Counted from the stretch's first letter, positions 31,490-42,467 are shown. The stretch: 64,000 bases of DNA from Corynebacterium halotolerans (GCF_001056295.1 NZ_JVMD01000015.1:62001-126000), one strand, 5' to 3'. The notes: a model not told the origin generated them from the sequence alone. A program made the numbers and translations.

Positions 31490-32992
31490 ATGGAGAACCA
31501 CATCGTCCGCACCCGCCGTTCCGCCGAGGAGTTCCCGCGCGGCGAACACCTCGCGTGGAAGATCGCCGAGGTCGCGGTGGATCCGGTGGCGGTCCCCGCC
31601 GACGTCGAAGAGATGATCGTCAACCGCATCATCGACAACGCGGCCGTCGCCGCGGCGTCGGTCCTGCGCCGCCCGGTGTCCACCGCCCGCGCGCAGGCCC
31701 TGGCCCACCCGGCGGCGCCCGGCGCGACCGTCTTCGGGGTCGGCGACGCGGTCTCGCCCGAGTGGGCCGCCTGGGCGAACGGGGTCGCCGTGCGCGAACT
31801 CGACTTCCACGACACGTTCCTCGCCGCCGAGTACTCGCACCCGGGCGACAACATCCCGTCGATCCTCGCCGTCGCCCAGCACAAGGGCCTCGGCGGCGCC
31901 GATCTGATCCGCGGCATCGCCACCGGCTACGAGATCCAGGTCGACCTGGTGCGCGGCATCTGCCTCCACGAGCACAAGATCGACCACGTCGCCCACCTCG
32001 GCCCGTCGGCCGCCGCCGGCATCGGCACCCTGCTGGGCCTCGACGCCGAAACGATCTACCAGGCCGTCGGCCAGGCGCTGCACACGACCACCGCGACGCG
32101 CCAGTCGCGGAAGGGCGAGATCAGCTCCTGGAAGGCGTTCGCCCCGGCCTTCGCGGGCAAGATGGCCGTCGAGGCCGTGGACCGCGCGATGCGCGGCGAG
32201 GGCGCCCCGTCCCCGATCTGGGAGGGCGAGGACGGCGTCATCGCCTGGCTGCTCGGCGGCCCGGAGAAGGAGTACACGGTGCCGCTGCCCGCCGCGGGCG
32301 AGGAGAAGCGGGCCATCCTGGACACCTACACCAAGGAGCATTCCGCGGAGTACCAGTCGCAGGCGCCCATCGACCTCGCCCGGCGCATGCGCGACCGGAT
32401 CGGCGATCTGTCGCAGGTGGAGTCCATCGTGCTCCACACGTCGCACCACACCCACGTGGTCATCGGCACCGGCTCGAACGACCCGCAGAAGTTCGATCCG
32501 AAGGCCTCGCGCGAGACCCTCGACCACTCGGTCATGTACATCTTCGCCGTCGCGCTGGAGGACGGCGGCTGGCACCACGAGGACAGCTACGCCCCGGAGC
32601 GCGCCGCCCGCCCGTCGACCGTCGAGCTGTGGAACAAGATCTCCACCGTCGAGGATCCCGAGTGGACCCGCCGCTACCACTCGCAGGACCCGAACGAGAA
32701 GGCCTTCGGCTGCCGCGCGGAGGTCACGCTGAAGGACGGCACGGTCATCGCCGACGAGCTGGCCATCGCCGACGCCCATCCGCTCGGCGACCGCCCCTTC
32801 GCCCGCGAGCAGTACGAGAACAAGTTCCGAGTCCTCGCCGAGGGCATCGTCGACGACGCGGAGCAGGACCGCTTCCTGGAGGCCGCCCGCAACGCGGCCG
32901 ACCTGGCGCCGGGCGAGCTCGGCCGGCTCGGCTTCGTGCTTTCCGACGACGTGCTCGCCCGCGCCCCGCAGATTCCCGGGGGCATCTTCTGA
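31490..32992 (+). CDS. prpD: 2-methylcitrate dehydratase
   Basis: 500 aa from ATG 31490 (AGGAGCATCACCAGC upstream). MmgE/PrpD family: [59 protein letters not shown] [16 protein letters not shown] and [17 protein letters not shown]. Removes water from 2-methylcitrate to give cis-2-methylaconitate. First gene of the operon; its stop overlaps prpB (TGATG). Confidence 0.95.
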   Translation: MENHIVRTRRSAEEFPRGEHLAWKIAEVAVDPVAVPADVEEMIVNRIIDNAAVAAASVLRRPVSTARAQALAHPAAPGATVFGVGDAVSPEWAAWANGVAVRELDFHDTFLAAEYSHPGDNIPSILAVAQHKGLGGADLIRGIATGYEIQVDLVRGICLHEHKIDHVAHLGPSAAAGIGTLLGLDAETIYQAVGQALHTTTATRQSRKGEISSWKAFAPAFAGKMAVEAVDRAMRGEGAPSPIWEGEDGVIAWLLGGPEKEYTVPLPAAGEEKRAILDTYTKEHSAEYQSQAPIDLARRMRDRIGDLSQVESIVLHTSHHTHVVIGTGSNDPQKFDPKASRETLDHSVMYIFAVALEDGGWHHEDSYAPERAARPSTVELWNKISTVEDPEWTRRYHSQDPNEKAFGCRAEVTLKDGTVIADELAIADAHPLGDRPFAREQYENKFRVLAEGIVDDAEQDRFLEAARNAADLAPGELGRLGFVLSDDVLARAPQIPGGIF

Positions 32993-33939
32993 TGGCCGCC
33001 GACGCAACTTCTGCCGCAACCTCCGGCGCCGGTTCGCCGTTCAGTCCCGCGGCGAGCCCGGCAGATCGCCGCCGGGCGTTCCGCGACGGGCTGGCCTCCG
33101 GGCGCATCCAGCGTTTCGTCGGGGCGATGAACCCGCTGACGGCGCGCCTCATCGAGGACATCGGCTTCGAGGGCGTCTACGTCTCCGGGGCGGTCGTCGC
33201 CGCCGACATGGCGCTGCCGGACATCGGGCTGACCACGCTGACCGAGGTGGCCCACCGCGGACGCCAGGTCGCCCGGGTCACCGGGCTGCCGGTGCTGATC
33301 GACGCCGACACCGGGTTCGGCGAGCCCATGTCCGCGGCGCGCACGGTCGTCGAGATGGAGGATGCCGGCATCGCGGGCCTCCACCTGGAGGACCAGGTCA
33401 ACCCGAAGCGCTGCGGCCATCTCGACGGAAAGGACGTCGTGCCGGCCGACGAGATGGTGCGGCGCATCGGGGCGGCCGCGGCCGCGCGCAGGGACCCGGA
33501 CTTCGTCATCTGCGCCCGCACCGACGCCCGCGGCGTGGAGGGCCTCGACTCCGCGATCGACCGGGCGCGCGCCTACGCCGACGCGGGCGCCGACCTCATC
33601 TTCACCGAGGCCCTCGCCGACGAGTCCGAGTTCGAGGCGTTCCGCGAAGCCGTCGACGTGCCCCTGCTGGCCAACATGACGGAGTTCGGGAAGTCCGAGC
33701 TCATCGACGCCGGAACCCTCGAGCGCATCGGGTACGAGGCCGTCATCTACCCGGTCACCACCCTCCGCGTCGCCATGGGCGCGGTGGAGGAGGCCCTTCG
33801 GGACCTCGCCGCCGACGGCACCCAGGCCGCCTGGCTCGACCGGATGCAGCACCGCAGCCGGCTCTACGAGCTCAACTGCTACGCCGATTTCAATTCCTTC
33901 GATTCCACCCTCTTCACGTACGGAGCCTCCAATGACTGA
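32992..33939 (+). CDS. prpB: 2-methylisocitrate lyase
   Basis: 315 aa from ATG 32992. ICL/PEP-mutase family: RIQRFVGAMNPLTARLIED, YVSGAVVAADMALPDIGLTT, DADTGFGE (metal site), LEDQVNPKRCGHLDGK (the KRCGH catalytic loop) and ICARTDARGVEGLDSAI. Splits 2-methylisocitrate into pyruvate and succinate. Overlaps prpD (1 nt) and prpC (8 nt). Confidence 0.96.
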   Translation: MAADATSAATSGAGSPFSPAASPADRRRAFRDGLASGRIQRFVGAMNPLTARLIEDIGFEGVYVSGAVVAADMALPDIGLTTLTEVAHRGRQVARVTGLPVLIDADTGFGEPMSAARTVVEMEDAGIAGLHLEDQVNPKRCGHLDGKDVVPADEMVRRIGAAAAARRDPDFVICARTDARGVEGLDSAIDRARAYADAGADLIFTEALADESEFEAFREAVDVPLLANMTEFGKSELIDAGTLERIGYEAVIYPVTTLRVAMGAVEEALRDLAADGTQAAWLDRMQHRSRLYELNCYADFNSFDSTLFTYGASND

Positions 33940-35080
33940 TCACACCCCCGACGTCCGCAAGGGCCTCAACGGCGTCATCGCCGACTACACCGCCGTCTCG
34001 AAGGTCATGCCCGAGACCAACTCCCTGACCTACCGCGGCTACGCGGTCCAGGATCTCGTCGCCAACTGCAGTTTCGAGGAGGTCTTCTACCTCCTGTGGA
34101 ACGGCGAGCTGCCCACCGCCGAGCAGCTGCGCGAGTTCAACGAGAAGGGCCGCTCCTACCGCAGCCTCGATCCGGGCCTGATCGCCCTCATCCACTCGCT
34201 GCCGCGGGACTGCCACCCGATGGACGTCATGCGCACCGCCGTGTCCTACATGGGCACCAAGGACCAAGATCACTTCACGCCGGACGCCGAGCACATCACC
34301 GAGGTCGGCCACCGCCTGCTGGCCCAGCTGCCGATGGTCCTGGCCATGGACATCCGCCGCCGCGAGGGCAAGGACATCGTCGCCCCCGACCCGTCGAAGT
34401 CCGTCGCCGAGAACCTCCTGTCGATGGTCTTCGGCAACGGCTCCGACTCCCCGGCGTCGAACGTCGACGACGTCCGCGATTTCGAGAAGTCGCTGATCCT
34501 CTACGCCGAGCACTCCTTCAACGCGTCGACGTTCACCGGCCGCGTGATCACCTCGACCCGCTCCGACGTGTACTCGGCCATCACCGGCGCCATCGGCGCG
34601 CTGAAGGGGCCGCTCCACGGCGGCGCCAACGAGTTCGTCATGCACACGATGCTCGAGATCGACGACCCGGACAAGGCCGCGCAGTGGGTCAACGATGCGC
34701 TGGACAACAAGGACCTGATCATGGGCTTCGGGCACCGCGTGTACAAGAAGGGCGATTCCCGCGTGCCGTCGATGGAGGCCTCCTTCCGGGCCCTGGCCGA
34801 GCGCCACGACGGGGCGAAGTGGGTGGCCATGTACGAGAACATGCGCGACGCCATGGACGAGCGGACGGGCATCAAGCCCAACCTCGATTTCCCCGCCGGC
34901 CCGGCCTACCACCTGCTCGGTTTCCCGGTGGACTTCTTCACCCCGCTGTTCGTCATCGCCCGCGTCGCCGGGTGGACGGCGCACATCGTGGAGCAGTACC
35001 GCGACAACTCGCTGATCCGCCCGCTGAGCGCCTACAACGGCCCGGAGCAGCGCGAGATCGGAAGCCCGTCGGCGGCGTAG
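33932..35080 (+). CDS. prpC: 2-methylcitrate synthase
   Basis: 382 aa from ATG 33932. Citrate-synthase fold: LTYRGYAVQDLV, FYLLWNGELPTAEQL, LKGPLHGGANEFVMHT (first catalytic His), MGFGHRVYKKGDSR (second His region), and LDFPAGPAYHLLGFP with the catalytic Asp. Condenses propionyl-CoA with oxaloacetate. It comes last in a prpDBC operon, so it is called PrpC rather than GltA. Confidence 0.93.
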   Translation: MTDHTPDVRKGLNGVIADYTAVSKVMPETNSLTYRGYAVQDLVANCSFEEVFYLLWNGELPTAEQLREFNEKGRSYRSLDPGLIALIHSLPRDCHPMDVMRTAVSYMGTKDQDHFTPDAEHITEVGHRLLAQLPMVLAMDIRRREGKDIVAPDPSKSVAENLLSMVFGNGSDSPASNVDDVRDFEKSLILYAEHSFNASTFTGRVITSTRSDVYSAITGAIGALKGPLHGGANEFVMHTMLEIDDPDKAAQWVNDALDNKDLIMGFGHRVYKKGDSRVPSMEASFRALAERHDGAKWVAMYENMRDAMDERTGIKPNLDFPAGPAYHLLGFPVDFFTPLFVIARVAGWTAHIVEQYRDNSLIRPLSAYNGPEQREIGSPSAA

Positions 35081-35097
35081 GGCCGACGTTCCCGGCC

Positions 35098-35131
35098 CCG
35101 CGCCGGCGGCCCTCCGCGGCCGCCGGCGCGG
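35098..35131. terminator. 14-bp perfect hairpin between prpC and pyc
   Basis: CCGCGCCGGCGGCC (35098-35111) pairs completely with 35118-35131 around a 6-nt loop. No T-run follows, and pyc starts 31 nt later. It probably lowers read-through from the propionate operon into pyc or protects the prp mRNA end. Confidence 0.5.
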
Positions 35132-35162
35132 CGACCATCAGACGAAAAGGAGATTGTGGACA

Positions 35163-38100
35163 GTGAATCAGGGTACGGGCGCGCCTCCGGCGCATCGCCC
35201 CATCCGAAAGATGTTGGTGGCCAATCGCGGTGAAATCGCCGTCCGTGCGTTTCGGGCGGCCGCGGAGATGGGCATCGGCACGGTGGCGGTGTATCCGTGG
35301 GAGGACCGCAATGCGGTGCACCGCGCGAAGGCCGACGAATCGCACCAGATCGGCGAGGAGGGCCATGCCGTCCGCGCTTACCTGGACGTCGGGGCCATCG
35401 TGGAGGCGGCCCGCGGCGCGGGCGCCGACGCCGTGTACCCCGGTTACGGTTTCCTCAGCGAGAACGCCGATTTCGCCAGGGCGTGCGCCGGGGCCGGGCT
35501 GACGTTCATCGGCCCGGACCCGGAGGTCCTCGATCTCACGGGGGACAAGGCGGCGGCCGTCGCGGCGGCCCGGGCGGCGGGCTTGCCGACGCTCGCGTCG
35601 TCCGATCCCACCGACGACCTCGATGCGCTCGCGGACGCCGCGCGGGGGATGACGTTCCCGCTGTTCGTCAAGGCCGTCGCCGGCGGCGGCGGGCGCGGCA
35701 TGCGGTTCGTGGGCGGCCCGGATGAACTGGCCTCCGCCGCGGCCGCGGCCTCCCGCGAGGCGCTGGCGGCGTTCGGCGACGGCGCCGTGTACCTGGAGGA
35801 GGCGGTCATCGAGCCGCGCCACATCGAGGTGCAGATCCTCGGCGATGCCACCGGCGAGGTCATCCACCTGTACGAGCGCGATTGTTCCGTGCAGCGCCGG
35901 CACCAGAAGGTCGTGGAGATCGCCCCGGCCCCGGACCTCGACCCCGACTTGCGCGACCGCATCTGCGCGGACGCCGTCGCGTTCGCGCGCGACATCGGCT
36001 ACCGCGGGGCCGGCACCGTCGAATTCCTCGTCGATGCCTCGGGGCGCCACGTGTTCATCGAGATGAACCCGCGCATCCAGGTCGAGCACACCGTCACCGA
36101 GGAGATCACCGACGTCGACCTCGTCGCCGCGCAGCTGCGCATCGCGGCGGGGGAGACCCTCGCGGACCTCGGTCTCGCGCAGGACGGGATCCGGATCCGC
36201 GGCGCCGCCCTGCAGTGCCGCATCACCACGGAGGACCCGGCCAACGATTTCCGCCCGGACACCGGCCGCATCACCGTCTACCGGTCGCCCGGCGGCGCGG
36301 GCGTGCGCCTGGATTCCGCGGCGCAGCTCGGCGGAGAGGTGTCCCCGCACTTCGACTCGATGCTGGTGAAGCTCACCTGCCGCGGCAAGGATTTGCCCGC
36401 CGCGGTGGCCCGGGCGCGCCGGGCGCTCGCGGAGTTCCGCATCCGCGGCGTCGCCACGAACCTCGGTTTCCTGCGGGCGCTGCTGGAGGAACCCGATTTC
36501 CTCGGCGGGCGGGTCAGCACCTCCTTCATCGCCGACCACCCGGCCCTGCTCGCGGGCCGGCCGTCGGCCGACCGGGCGTCGAAGCTGCTCAATTACCTCG
36601 TCGACGTCACCGTCAACCAGCCCAACGGCCCGCGCCCGGACGCCGTGCGGCCCTCCACGAAACTCCCCGCCGTAGATTTGTCGCAGCCCCCGCCGCCGGG
36701 GTCGCGCCGGCTGCTCCGCGAACTGGGGCCCGAGGGGTTCGCCCGCCGGCTTAGGCAGAGCGATGCCGTCGCGGTCACGGACACCACCTACCGCGATGCG
36801 CACCAATCGCTGCTCGCGACACGTCTGCGCACGTCGGGTCTGGAGCGGGCCGCCGCGCATTCGGCGCGCCTGCTGCCGGGGATCTGGTCGGCCGAGGTGT
36901 GGGGCGGCGCCACCTACGACGTCGCGTTGCGCTTCCTCCACGAGGACCCGTGGGAGCGGCTCGACCGCATCCGCGCGGCCATGCCGGACACGTGCCTGCA
37001 GATGCTCATCCGCGGCCGCAACACCGTCGGCTACGCGCCGTACCCGGCCCCGGTGGTCGACGCCTTCGTCGCCGAAGCCGCCGAATCGGGCATCGACGTG
37101 TTCCGCATCTTCGACGCCCTCAACGACGTCGACCGGATGCGCCCCGCGATCGATGCGGTGCGGGCCACCGGCACGTCGGTCGCCGAGGTCGCGCTCGCGT
37201 ACACCGGGGACCTGTCCGACCCGGCCGAGGACCTCTACACGTTGGACTACTACCTGCGCCTCGCGGAGAAGGCGGTCGACGCGGGCGCCCACGTGCTGGC
37301 CATCAAGGACATGGCCGGTCTGCTGCGGCCGTCGGCGGCCGCCACCCTCGTGCGTTCGCTGCGTTCGGAGTTCGACCTGCCGGTCCACGTCCACACCCAC
37401 GACACCGCCGGTGGGCAGCTGGCCACCTATCTGGCGGCCATCGAAGCCGGAGCGGACGCCGTCGACGTGGCCGCGTCGCCGCTGGCGGGCACCACCAGCC
37501 AACCCTCCATGGCGGCGCTGGTGGCGGCGCTGGCGCACACGGGCCGCGACACCGGCATCGACCTGGCCGCCGTGCAGTCCATGGAGCCGTACTGGGAGGC
37601 GGTGCGCGCCATCTACGCGCCGTTCGAATCCGGCATCCCCGGACCCACCGGCCGCGTCTACGACCATGAGATCCCCGGCGGGCAGCTGTCCAACCTGCGC
37701 ACCCAGTCCGGGGCACTCGGCCTCGCGGGCAGGTTCGAGCAGGTGGAGGACGCCTATGCGGGCGTGAACCGGATCCTCGGCCGCCCTCCGAAGGTGACGC
37801 CGTCGTCGAAGGTCGTCGGCGACCTGGCCCTCCAGCTCGTCGCGGCGGGCGTCGGAGCCGAGGAGTTCGCGGACGACCCCGGCATCATCGACCTGCCGGA
37901 TTCCGTTCTCGGGTTCCTCCGCGGCGATCTCGGCGTGCCGCCCGGGGGATGGCCGGAGCCGCTGCGCAGCCGCATCCTCGACGGCCGCACCGTGCCGCCG
38001 GAGCCGGCGATCGACGTGGATCCGGGCGATGAGCGGATCCTGGCGGCGGGCGCGGGCGCCGGGGGAGAGGGCCGCGCCGAATTGCGCGGCACACTCGACC

Positions 38101-38615
38101 GGATCCTCTTCCCCGGACCGGCGAAGGAGTTCCGGGAGCACCGGGACGCCTACGGGGACGTGTCGGTGCTCACCGCCACGCAGTTCTTCTACGGGCTCCG
38201 GGAAGGAGAGGAAACCGTCGTCCACCTCGATGGCGGCGTGGACCTCATCGTCCGGCTGGAATCGTCGTCCGGCCCGGACGGGAAAGGCCTGCGCACCGCG
38301 ATGTGCACGGTCAACGGCCAGCTGCGGCCCGTCACGGTCCGGGACCGCTCCGTGGAGACGGCCACTCCCCAGCGCGAGCGCGCGGATGAGTCGAATCCGG
38401 GCCACGTCGCGGCGCCGTTCGCGGGTGTCGTCACCGTCACCGCCGAACCGGGCACCCGGGTGTCCAAGGGCGACCAGGTCGGCGGCATCGAGGCGATGAA
38501 GATGGAGGGCGCGATCTCCGCGCCCTGCGACGGCGTCGTCGAGCGGGTGGCCCTCACCGGCCCGACGCGCGTCGAGGGCGGCGACCTCCTGCTCGTGGTG
38601 GCCCCGGCGGAGTAG
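35163..38615 (+). CDS. pyc: Pyruvate carboxylase
   Basis: 1150 aa from GTG 35163 (AAAAGGAG eleven nt upstream; TTG 35154 lies too near the site). Biotin carboxylase domain: [46 protein letters not shown]. Carboxyltransferase: DTTYRDAHQSLLATRLRT, ALNDVDRMRP, HTHDTAGGQLATYLAAIEAG. Biotin carrier at the C-terminus with Lys about 1113 (EAMKMEG). Carboxylates pyruvate to oxaloacetate, the co-substrate of PrpC and the main anaplerotic step in corynebacteria. Confidence 0.96.
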   Translation: MNQGTGAPPAHRPIRKMLVANRGEIAVRAFRAAAEMGIGTVAVYPWEDRNAVHRAKADESHQIGEEGHAVRAYLDVGAIVEAARGAGADAVYPGYGFLSENADFARACAGAGLTFIGPDPEVLDLTGDKAAAVAAARAAGLPTLASSDPTDDLDALADAARGMTFPLFVKAVAGGGGRGMRFVGGPDELASAAAAASREALAAFGDGAVYLEEAVIEPRHIEVQILGDATGEVIHLYERDCSVQRRHQKVVEIAPAPDLDPDLRDRICADAVAFARDIGYRGAGTVEFLVDASGRHVFIEMNPRIQVEHTVTEEITDVDLVAAQLRIAAGETLADLGLAQDGIRIRGAALQCRITTEDPANDFRPDTGRITVYRSPGGAGVRLDSAAQLGGEVSPHFDSMLVKLTCRGKDLPAAVARARRALAEFRIRGVATNLGFLRALLEEPDFLGGRVSTSFIADHPALLAGRPSADRASKLLNYLVDVTVNQPNGPRPDAVRPSTKLPAVDLSQPPPPGSRRLLRELGPEGFARRLRQSDAVAVTDTTYRDAHQSLLATRLRTSGLERAAAHSARLLPGIWSAEVWGGATYDVALRFLHEDPWERLDRIRAAMPDTCLQMLIRGRNTVGYAPYPAPVVDAFVAEAAESGIDVFRIFDALNDVDRMRPAIDAVRATGTSVAEVALAYTGDLSDPAEDLYTLDYYLRLAEKAVDAGAHVLAIKDMAGLLRPSAAATLVRSLRSEFDLPVHVHTHDTAGGQLATYLAAIEAGADAVDVAASPLAGTTSQPSMAALVAALAHTGRDTGIDLAAVQSMEPYWEAVRAIYAPFESGIPGPTGRVYDHEIPGGQLSNLRTQSGALGLAGRFEQVEDAYAGVNRILGRPPKVTPSSKVVGDLALQLVAAGVGAEEFADDPGIIDLPDSVLGFLRGDLGVPPGGWPEPLRSRILDGRTVPPEPAIDVDPGDERILAAGAGAGGEGRAELRGTLDRILFPGPAKEFREHRDAYGDVSVLTATQFFYGLREGEETVVHLDGGVDLIVRLESSSGPDGKGLRTAMCTVNGQLRPVTVRDRSVETATPQRERADESNPGHVAAPFAGVVTVTAEPGTRVSKGDQVGGIEAMKMEGAISAPCDGVVERVALTGPTRVEGGDLLLVVAPAE

Positions 38616-38648
38616 CGGCTGCCGCTCGTCGCCCCGGCCGGGCGGTGC

Positions 38649-39095
38649 CTACCGCTCGTCGACGGGGCGCGTCTGGCCCTGGTGCCCGGGGAACGGGCGC
38701 GGCGCCATGGGTTTACGCCCCAGGTACCCCTCGATCCAGCGGCCCACGACGTGCTTGGCGGCGTCCGCCGCGTCGGCGACGGTCACCGGCTCCAGCGTCG
38801 GGTCATCCACCTCGACGACGCGGTCCGGGTCGCCCGCGACGTGGATGACCACCTCGGCGCCGTCGTCGCCGACGAGCGTCACCGCGACTTCCGCCAGCAA
38901 CTCGATGTTCGTCTGCTCGGCGACGGCCCAGCGGTAGACGCGGTCGTTCTCCCAGTCCGCGCGGGCGTCCTCGAAGTACTCGGGGTAGACGCCGCGGCCA
39001 TGCGCGATGGTGAGCGCCGGCGCGTCGTCGACGCGGCCGTCCTGGCGCAGCGGGCGGAGATGGAAACGGCCGGCATTGAGTTCCATGGGTTCCAT
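38649..39095 (-). CDS. Conserved-type hypothetical protein, 148 aa
   Basis: ATG 39095 with GAGAGGAATGCCCCC upstream. Begins MEPMELNAGRFHLRPL, contains DDAPALTIAHGRGVYPEYFE, and has a regular acidic middle (VVIHVAGDPDRVVEVDDP), ending in a basic tail. Located between pyc and accBC, converging on pyc. Family not recognised. Confidence 0.7.
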   Translation of the reverse strand: MEPMELNAGRFHLRPLRQDGRVDDAPALTIAHGRGVYPEYFEDARADWENDRVYRWAVAEQTNIELLAEVAVTLVGDDGAEVVIHVAGDPDRVVEVDDPTLEPVTVADAADAAKHVVGRWIEGYLGRKPMAPRPFPGHQGQTRPVDER

Positions 39096-39243
39096 GGGGG
39101 CATTCCTCTCATGCGGCGGTGCGTTCAGGGAGGGCGCACCGCGAATCGAACCGCCCGAAAGAGGCGATGTCACTGCCCTCCAGGGTAGTGGAATCGGTTG
39201 ACGTAATCGGCTGCCGCGGCAACGGCCCGGCGGGCGCGGCGCC

Positions 39244-39288
39244 GAAAAAAGCGGTCCCCGCCGCACCGGATGGTGCGGCGGGGACCGC
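39244..39288 (-). terminator. Rho-independent terminator of accBC
   Basis: 17-bp perfect stem (39251-39267 with 39272-39288) and a GGAT loop, followed leftward by TTTTTT (39250-39245). Lies 40 bp after the accBC stop. One of the strongest terminators in the window. Confidence 0.93.
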
Positions 39289-39327
39289 CGTGGTTCGTTT
39301 CCGGCCGCGGGGCCGGAGGAGCGGAGC

Positions 39328-41106
39328 CTACTTCAGCTCCATCAGGACGTCGCCCTTGCCGACGCCCGCGCCCGCCTCGGCCGCCAGGCCGGTGACGGTG
39401 CCCGACTTGTGGGCCTTGACCGGGTTCTCCATCTTCATGGCCTCGAGCACGACCACGGTGTCGCCCTCGTTGACCTCCTGGCCTTCCTCGACCTCGACCT
39501 TGATGACGGTGCCCTGCATCGGCGCCACCACGGCGTCACCGGAGGCGGCCTTCTTCGAACCGCCGGAGCGGCGCTTCTTGGCCTTCTTGCGGGCGCCGCC
39601 GGCGCCGCCGCCCAGGGCCAGATCGCCCGGCAGGGCGACCTCGACGCGGCGGCCGTCGATCTCGACGGTGACCTTCTGCGACGGCACGGCCTCGTCCTCG
39701 TCGACCTCGGAGTCGCCGGCGTACGGCTCGATGGGGTTGTCCCACTCCTCCTCGATCCACTTGGTGTAGACGTCGAACTTCTCGCCGTCGCCGACGAACG
39801 CCGGGTTCTCGACGATGTGGCGGTGGAACGGGATGACCGTCGCCAGGCCCTCGACGTTGTACTCGGCCAGGGCGCGCGCGGAGCGGCGGAGGGCCTCATC
39901 GCGGTCCTTGCCCCACACGATCAGCTTGGCCAGCATCGAGTCGAACTGGCCGCCGATGACGTCGCCCTCGCGGATGCCGGTGTCCATGCGGACGCCCGGG
40001 CCCGACGGCTCCTCGTACTTGGTGATGGTGCCCGGGGCCGGCATGAAGTTGGTGCCGGCGTCCTCGCCGTTGATGCGGAACTCGAAGGCGTGGCCGTGGA
40101 GCTCCGGGTCCTCCTTGAGGGTGAGCTCGCGGCCCTCGGCGATGTTGAACTGCTCGCGGACCAGGTCCAGGCCGGTGACCTCCTCGGTGACCGGGTGCTC
40201 GACCTGGAGGCGGGTGTTGACCTCGAGGAAGGAGATCAGGCCGTCGGAACCGACCAGGTACTCGACGGTGCCGGCGCCGTAGTAGCCGGCCTCCTTGCAG
40301 ATCGCCTTGGCGGACTCGCGCAGGCGCTGGTCCTGCTCCTCGGTGAGGAACGGGGCCGGGGCCTCCTCGACCAGCTTCTGGAAGCGGCGCTGGAGGGAGC
40401 AGTCGCGGGTGGAGGCGACGATGACGTTGCCGTGCTTGTCGGCCAGGACCTGGCACTCCACGTGGCGGGCCTTGTCCAGGTAGCGCTCCACGAAGCACTC
40501 GCCGCGGCCGAAGGCGGCGACGGCCTCGCGGGTGGCGGACTCGAAGAGGTCCTTGACCTCCGACATCTCGTAGGCGACCTTCATGCCGCGGCCGCCGCCG
40601 CCGAAGGCGGCCTTGATGGCGATCGGCAGACCGTACTCCTCGGCGAAGGCGACGACCTCGTCGGCGTCCTTGACCGGCTCCTTGGTGCCCGGGGCCATCG
40701 GCGCGTCGGCCTTCAGCGCGATGTGGCGCGCGGTGACCTTGTCGCCGAGGGAGCGGATGGACTCCGGCGAGGGGCCGATCCAGATCAGGCCGGCGTTCTC
40801 GACGGCCTCGGCGAAGTCGCCGTTCTCGGACAGGAAGCCGTAGCCCGGGTGGATGGCGTTGGCGCCGGACTTCTTGGCGGCGTCGAGGATCTTGTCGAAG
40901 ACGAGGTAAGACTCCGCGGACGTCTGGCCGCCCAGCGCGAACGCCTCGTCGGCCATCGTCACGAAGGGCGCGTTGGCGTCCGGCTCCGCGTAAACGGCGA
41001 CCGACGGGATGCCGGCGTCCTTGGCTGCGCGGATGACGCGAACGGCGATCTCGCCGCGGTTGGCGACGAGAACCTTCGTGATCTTCTCGGTGGTCTGCTC
41101 GGACAC
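39328..41106 (-). CDS. accBC: Acyl-CoA carboxylase alpha subunit (biotin carboxylase and biotin carrier)
   Basis: 592 aa from GTG 41106 (CAGGAGGGTTTC), the length of C. glutamicum Acc[25 protein letters not shown]-grasp glycine loop [31 protein letters not shown]. Lys-rich linker ([14 protein letters not shown]) before the carrier domain, with the biotinylated Lys about 558 in EAMKMEN. Pairs with the DtsR/AccD beta subunits at 44973-48383 to make malonyl-CoA or methylmalonyl-CoA and the carboxylated precursor of mycolic acids. Confidence 0.96.
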   Translation of the reverse strand: MSEQTTEKITKVLVANRGEIAVRVIRAAKDAGIPSVAVYAEPDANAPFVTMADEAFALGGQTSAESYLVFDKILDAAKKSGANAIHPGYGFLSENGDFAEAVENAGLIWIGPSPESIRSLGDKVTARHIALKADAPMAPGTKEPVKDADEVVAFAEEYGLPIAIKAAFGGGGRGMKVAYEMSEVKDLFESATREAVAAFGRGECFVERYLDKARHVECQVLADKHGNVIVASTRDCSLQRRFQKLVEEAPAPFLTEEQDQRLRESAKAICKEAGYYGAGTVEYLVGSDGLISFLEVNTRLQVEHPVTEEVTGLDLVREQFNIAEGRELTLKEDPELHGHAFEFRINGEDAGTNFMPAPGTITKYEEPSGPGVRMDTGIREGDVIGGQFDSMLAKLIVWGKDRDEALRRSARALAEYNVEGLATVIPFHRHIVENPAFVGDGEKFDVYTKWIEEEWDNPIEPYAGDSEVDEDEAVPSQKVTVEIDGRRVEVALPGDLALGGGAGGARKKAKKRRSGGSKKAASGDAVVAPMQGTVIKVEVEEGQEVNEGDTVVVLEAMKMENPVKAHKSGTVTGLAAEAGAGVGKGDVLMELK

Positions 41107-41573
41107 GAAACCCTCCTGTTTTCGTGGGCGCCGGACGGCTCGTCCGACCGGCGTTGGTGCGACAGTCATCGGGGTTCGACGGTTGCGCGCGTCACATGCT
41201 TCATGCGCATGTACGGGCTAACACCGTCCAACCCAATACGCCCATTCTGTCACAGGTGGCGGCGGCGGCCTTTGTCGGCCCACCCCACGATGGGGACGCC
41301 CCGTGAACTTGAACGACGTTCGACACGCGCCCCGATTTCGCCCCGATGCTTCCCCCGGGCAAACATCGCATTTCATCGCACGGCCCGAAGCCGCGGGAAC
41401 CCCCGGAGCGACGCCCTTCCCCGGGGTGCCGAGTCTGGGATGCGCCCGGTTTCGGGGGGATCGCGGCGGGGGTGAATGAGGTTCGGGAACGGAAGCGGCG
41501 AACCCGCCCCGATGGCGTCGTCAAGCAAACGAGACGACCCGCGCGACCGCCCCGTGGCCCACGCCCGCGGCGC
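41107..41573. other. Gene-free stretch upstream of accBC
   Basis: 467 bp between accBC (leftward) and the 3' end of the rhodanese gene. It must hold the accBC promoter, but I find no convincing -35/-10 pair. ORFs here (for example 41201-41524 on the - strand) have no ribosome site and a composition of Pro, Arg, Ser and Gly typical of chance frames. Nothing else recognised. Confidence 0.5.
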
Positions 41574-42467
41574 CTACGCTTGCGGCGCCTCGCCCGGCTC
41601 CATGCCGCGGGCGATGGGCATGCGGATCATGTTGCCCCACTCGACCCACGAACCGTCGTAGTTGCGCACGTTCCCGTGGCCCAGCAGATGATGGAGCACG
41701 AACCACGTGTGGGCGGAACGCTCGCCGATGCGGCAGTACACGATCGTCTCGTCGTCCGCGCCGACGCCCGAATAGATGGCCTCCAGCTCCTCGCGCGAGC
41801 GGAACCGCGAATTCGGGTGCACCGACTGGTTCCACGGCACGTTGACCGCGGTGGGGATGTGGCCGCCGCGCAGCACGCCCTCCTGCGGGTAATCCACCAT
41901 GTGCGTGCGGTTGCCGGAGTACTCCTCGGGCGTGCGCACGTCGATGAGGTTGCCCCGGCCCATCATCTCCCGCGCATCGGCGGCATAGGCGCGCAGCGTG
42001 GCGTCGTCGCGCTCGACCACCGGGTAATCGGTGCGCGGGTACTCCGGCACCTCGAAGCTGGTGTCGCGCTCCTCGGTCATCCACGCGTCGCGGCCGCCGT
42101 TGAGCAGGCGCACGTCCGGGTGGCCGAACAGCTCGAACACCCACAGCGTGTACGCGGCCCACCAGTTGGACTTGTCGCCGTAGACGACCACGGTGTCGTC
42201 GCGCGAAATGCCCTTCGAGCGCATGAGTTCCGCGAAGGCCTCGGCGTCGACGTAATCGCGCATCGTCGCGTCGTTGAGGTCGGAATGCCAGTCGATGCGG
42301 ACCGCGCCCGGGATGTGCCCGATGTCGTACAGCAGCATGTCCTCGTCGGATTCGACGACGCGCAGACCGGGCGAACCCAGGCGGGCGGCCAGCCAATTGC
42401 TGGACACCAGGCGCTCGGGGTGCGCGTACTGCTGGAACTGAGGGTGCGGGTCGAACGGGACCGCCAT
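41574..42467 (-). CDS. sseA: Thiosulfate sulfurtransferase (two-domain rhodanese)
   Basis: 297 aa from ATG 42467 (AAGGAG upstream; ATG 42470 is adjacent and also possible). Two rhodanese domains. The N-terminal, inactive one has [32 protein letters not shown]. The C-terminal one has [12 protein letters not shown] and the active Cys about 245 in [11 protein letters not shown]. Transfers sulfane sulfur from thiosulfate to acceptors. Beside accBC as in C. glutamicum. Confidence 0.93.
   Translation of the reverse strand: MAVPFDPHPQFQQYAHPERLVSSNWLAARLGSPGLRVVESDEDMLLYDIGHIPGAVRIDWHSDLNDATMRDYVDAEAFAELMRSKGISRDDTVVVYGDKSNWWAAYTLWVFELFGHPDVRLLNGGRDAWMTEERDTSFEVPEYPRTDYPVVERDDATLRAYAADAREMMGRGNLIDVRTPEEYSGNRTHMVDYPQEGVLRGGHIPTAVNVPWNQSVHPNSRFRSREELEAIYSGVGADDETIVYCRIGERSAHTWFVLHHLLGHGNVRNYDGSWVEWGNMIRMPIARGMEPGEAPQA

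Noticed and set aside
31555..32991. N-terminal 479 codons of the + frame leading into prpB
   Set aside because: Overlaps prpD in another frame and is almost entirely Arg/Pro/Gly/His. prpB has its own start at 32992.
34953..38405. 1150-codon frame on the - strand
   Set aside because: Covers pyc antisense. Composition is Arg/Gly/Asp/Val-rich with no motifs, and pyc is certain. Long antisense frames are common at this GC content.
41201..41524. 107-codon - strand frame upstream of accBC
   Set aside because: No ribosome site, chance-like composition, and overlaps the region that must hold the accBC promoter.
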